Assembly: GCF_900069005.2 (NCBI RefSeq)
Contig: NZ_LN831277.1
Coordinates: 202,217 to 266,216, forward strand
From: Paenibacillus sp. GM2
GTDB taxonomy: Bacteria > Bacillota > Bacilli > Paenibacillales > Paenibacillaceae
Direction of reading: 5' to 3'
DNA length: 64,000 bases
The translations under genes were made by a program, and so were the position numbers. A model generated the notes under the pieces. That model saw only the letters and a list, made by a program, of their open reading frames with translations, was not told where the DNA came from and searched no databases. The number at the start of each line of letters is the position of its first letter. The first letter of the stretch is position 1. Shown here in pieces: positions 63,769-64,000 of this stretch.

Positions 63769-64000
63769 GTGAAGCCCAATTATTATGGAACACCGATTCG
63801 AATAAGCCGTCGTACCGGCCCGGGATATGGGATATGGATAAAGCGAATCCTAATCGCTGTCATTCTAATCGCAGCTGTATTGGCGGGTCTGCTGCAGATT
63901 CGATCCCCCCGTCCCGGCCGGGGCGAGGCCCCGCCCGAATATTTCTCCCCTGCCCCGGGGGTGGGGAAGGGCGAGATGATTGCCAGAGAAACACACCCCT
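63769..64000 (+). CDS. N-terminal part of a membrane-anchored protein (3' end outside window)
   Basis: GTG 63769 follows GGGAGGA. The 77 visible residues begin with a basic tail (I-S-R-R-T-G), then one membrane span about 27-47 (I-L-I-A-V-I-L-I-A-A-V-L-A-G-L-L), then a proline/glycine-rich stretch encoded by very GC-rich DNA. Probably a type II membrane or secreted protein; the family cannot be told from this part. Confidence 0.7.
   Translation, partial: MKPNYYGTPIRISRRTGPGYGIWIKRILIAVILIAAVLAGLLQIRSPRPGRGEAPPEYFSPAPGVGKGEMIARETHP

Overview
The window looks like chromosomal DNA of a Paenibacillus-type Firmicute. The evidence is moderate GC, purine-rich AGGAGG-type ribosome binding sites, ATG/GTG/TTG starts, consensus sigma-A promoters, CcpA cre-type boxes, YesMN and BceRSAB modules, GPH and CUT1 sugar transporters, and many copper-amine-oxidase-like 'stalk' domains. 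I see no rRNA, tRNA, CRISPR array, prophage or intact insertion sequence. The genus is an inference from gene families and style.

Layout. 1-1164: end of a MATE exporter. 1692-3743: a chemoreceptor behind a long leader. 3938-5034: a MarR regulator divergent from a CarD-like RNA polymerase-binding protein, with mirror-image operators. 5320-8244: an HPr kinase paralogue, sfsA and a trpB outside any trp cluster. 8452-12673: a probable phosphate-starvation operon of a secreted stalk/propeller protein, pstS, pstC and pstA, with no pstB before the terminator. 13016-15412: malate:quinone oxidoreductase and a SUKH protein. 15755-25047: a carbohydrate region with a modular GH10 xylanase, an ArsR-like regulator, a CUT1 importer under a cre-overlapped consensus promoter, an acyltransferase and a GH2 glycosidase. 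25274-30812: XRE-cupin regulator/MFS pair, SelO, LysR regulator/O-methyltransferase pair. 31406-32356: a TPR-SUKH protein after an intergenic array of four repeats.

32492-42581, minus strand: a 7TM dual-kinase hybrid sensor, a secreted stalk-domain protein, a DUF2304/GT2/GT39-like glycosylation cluster, and a VanSR-like two-component system whose likely operator also lies upstream of the glycosyltransferases. 42878-51032: an SDR enzyme, then on the minus strand a GPH symporter, a second CUT1 importer and its YesMN two-component system. 51259-56150: an EEP-family phosphatase/nuclease, a second MarR pair controlling an NAD(P)H oxidoreductase, a Sel1-repeat protein and a flavin-dependent monooxygenase. 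56198-60700, minus strand: a complete BceRSAB peptide-antibiotic sensing and detoxification module. 60920 to the end: an epimerase-like SDR protein, threonine synthase, and the start of a membrane-anchored protein cut by the window edge.

The strongest leads are the two MarR switch regions built on the same plan, the divergent HprK with Ala in place of a conserved Glu, the pst operon led by a stalk/propeller protein and lacking pstB, the helically phased operator shared by a two-component system and a glycosylation operon, and the 50-bp-spaced repeat array at 31073-31255.
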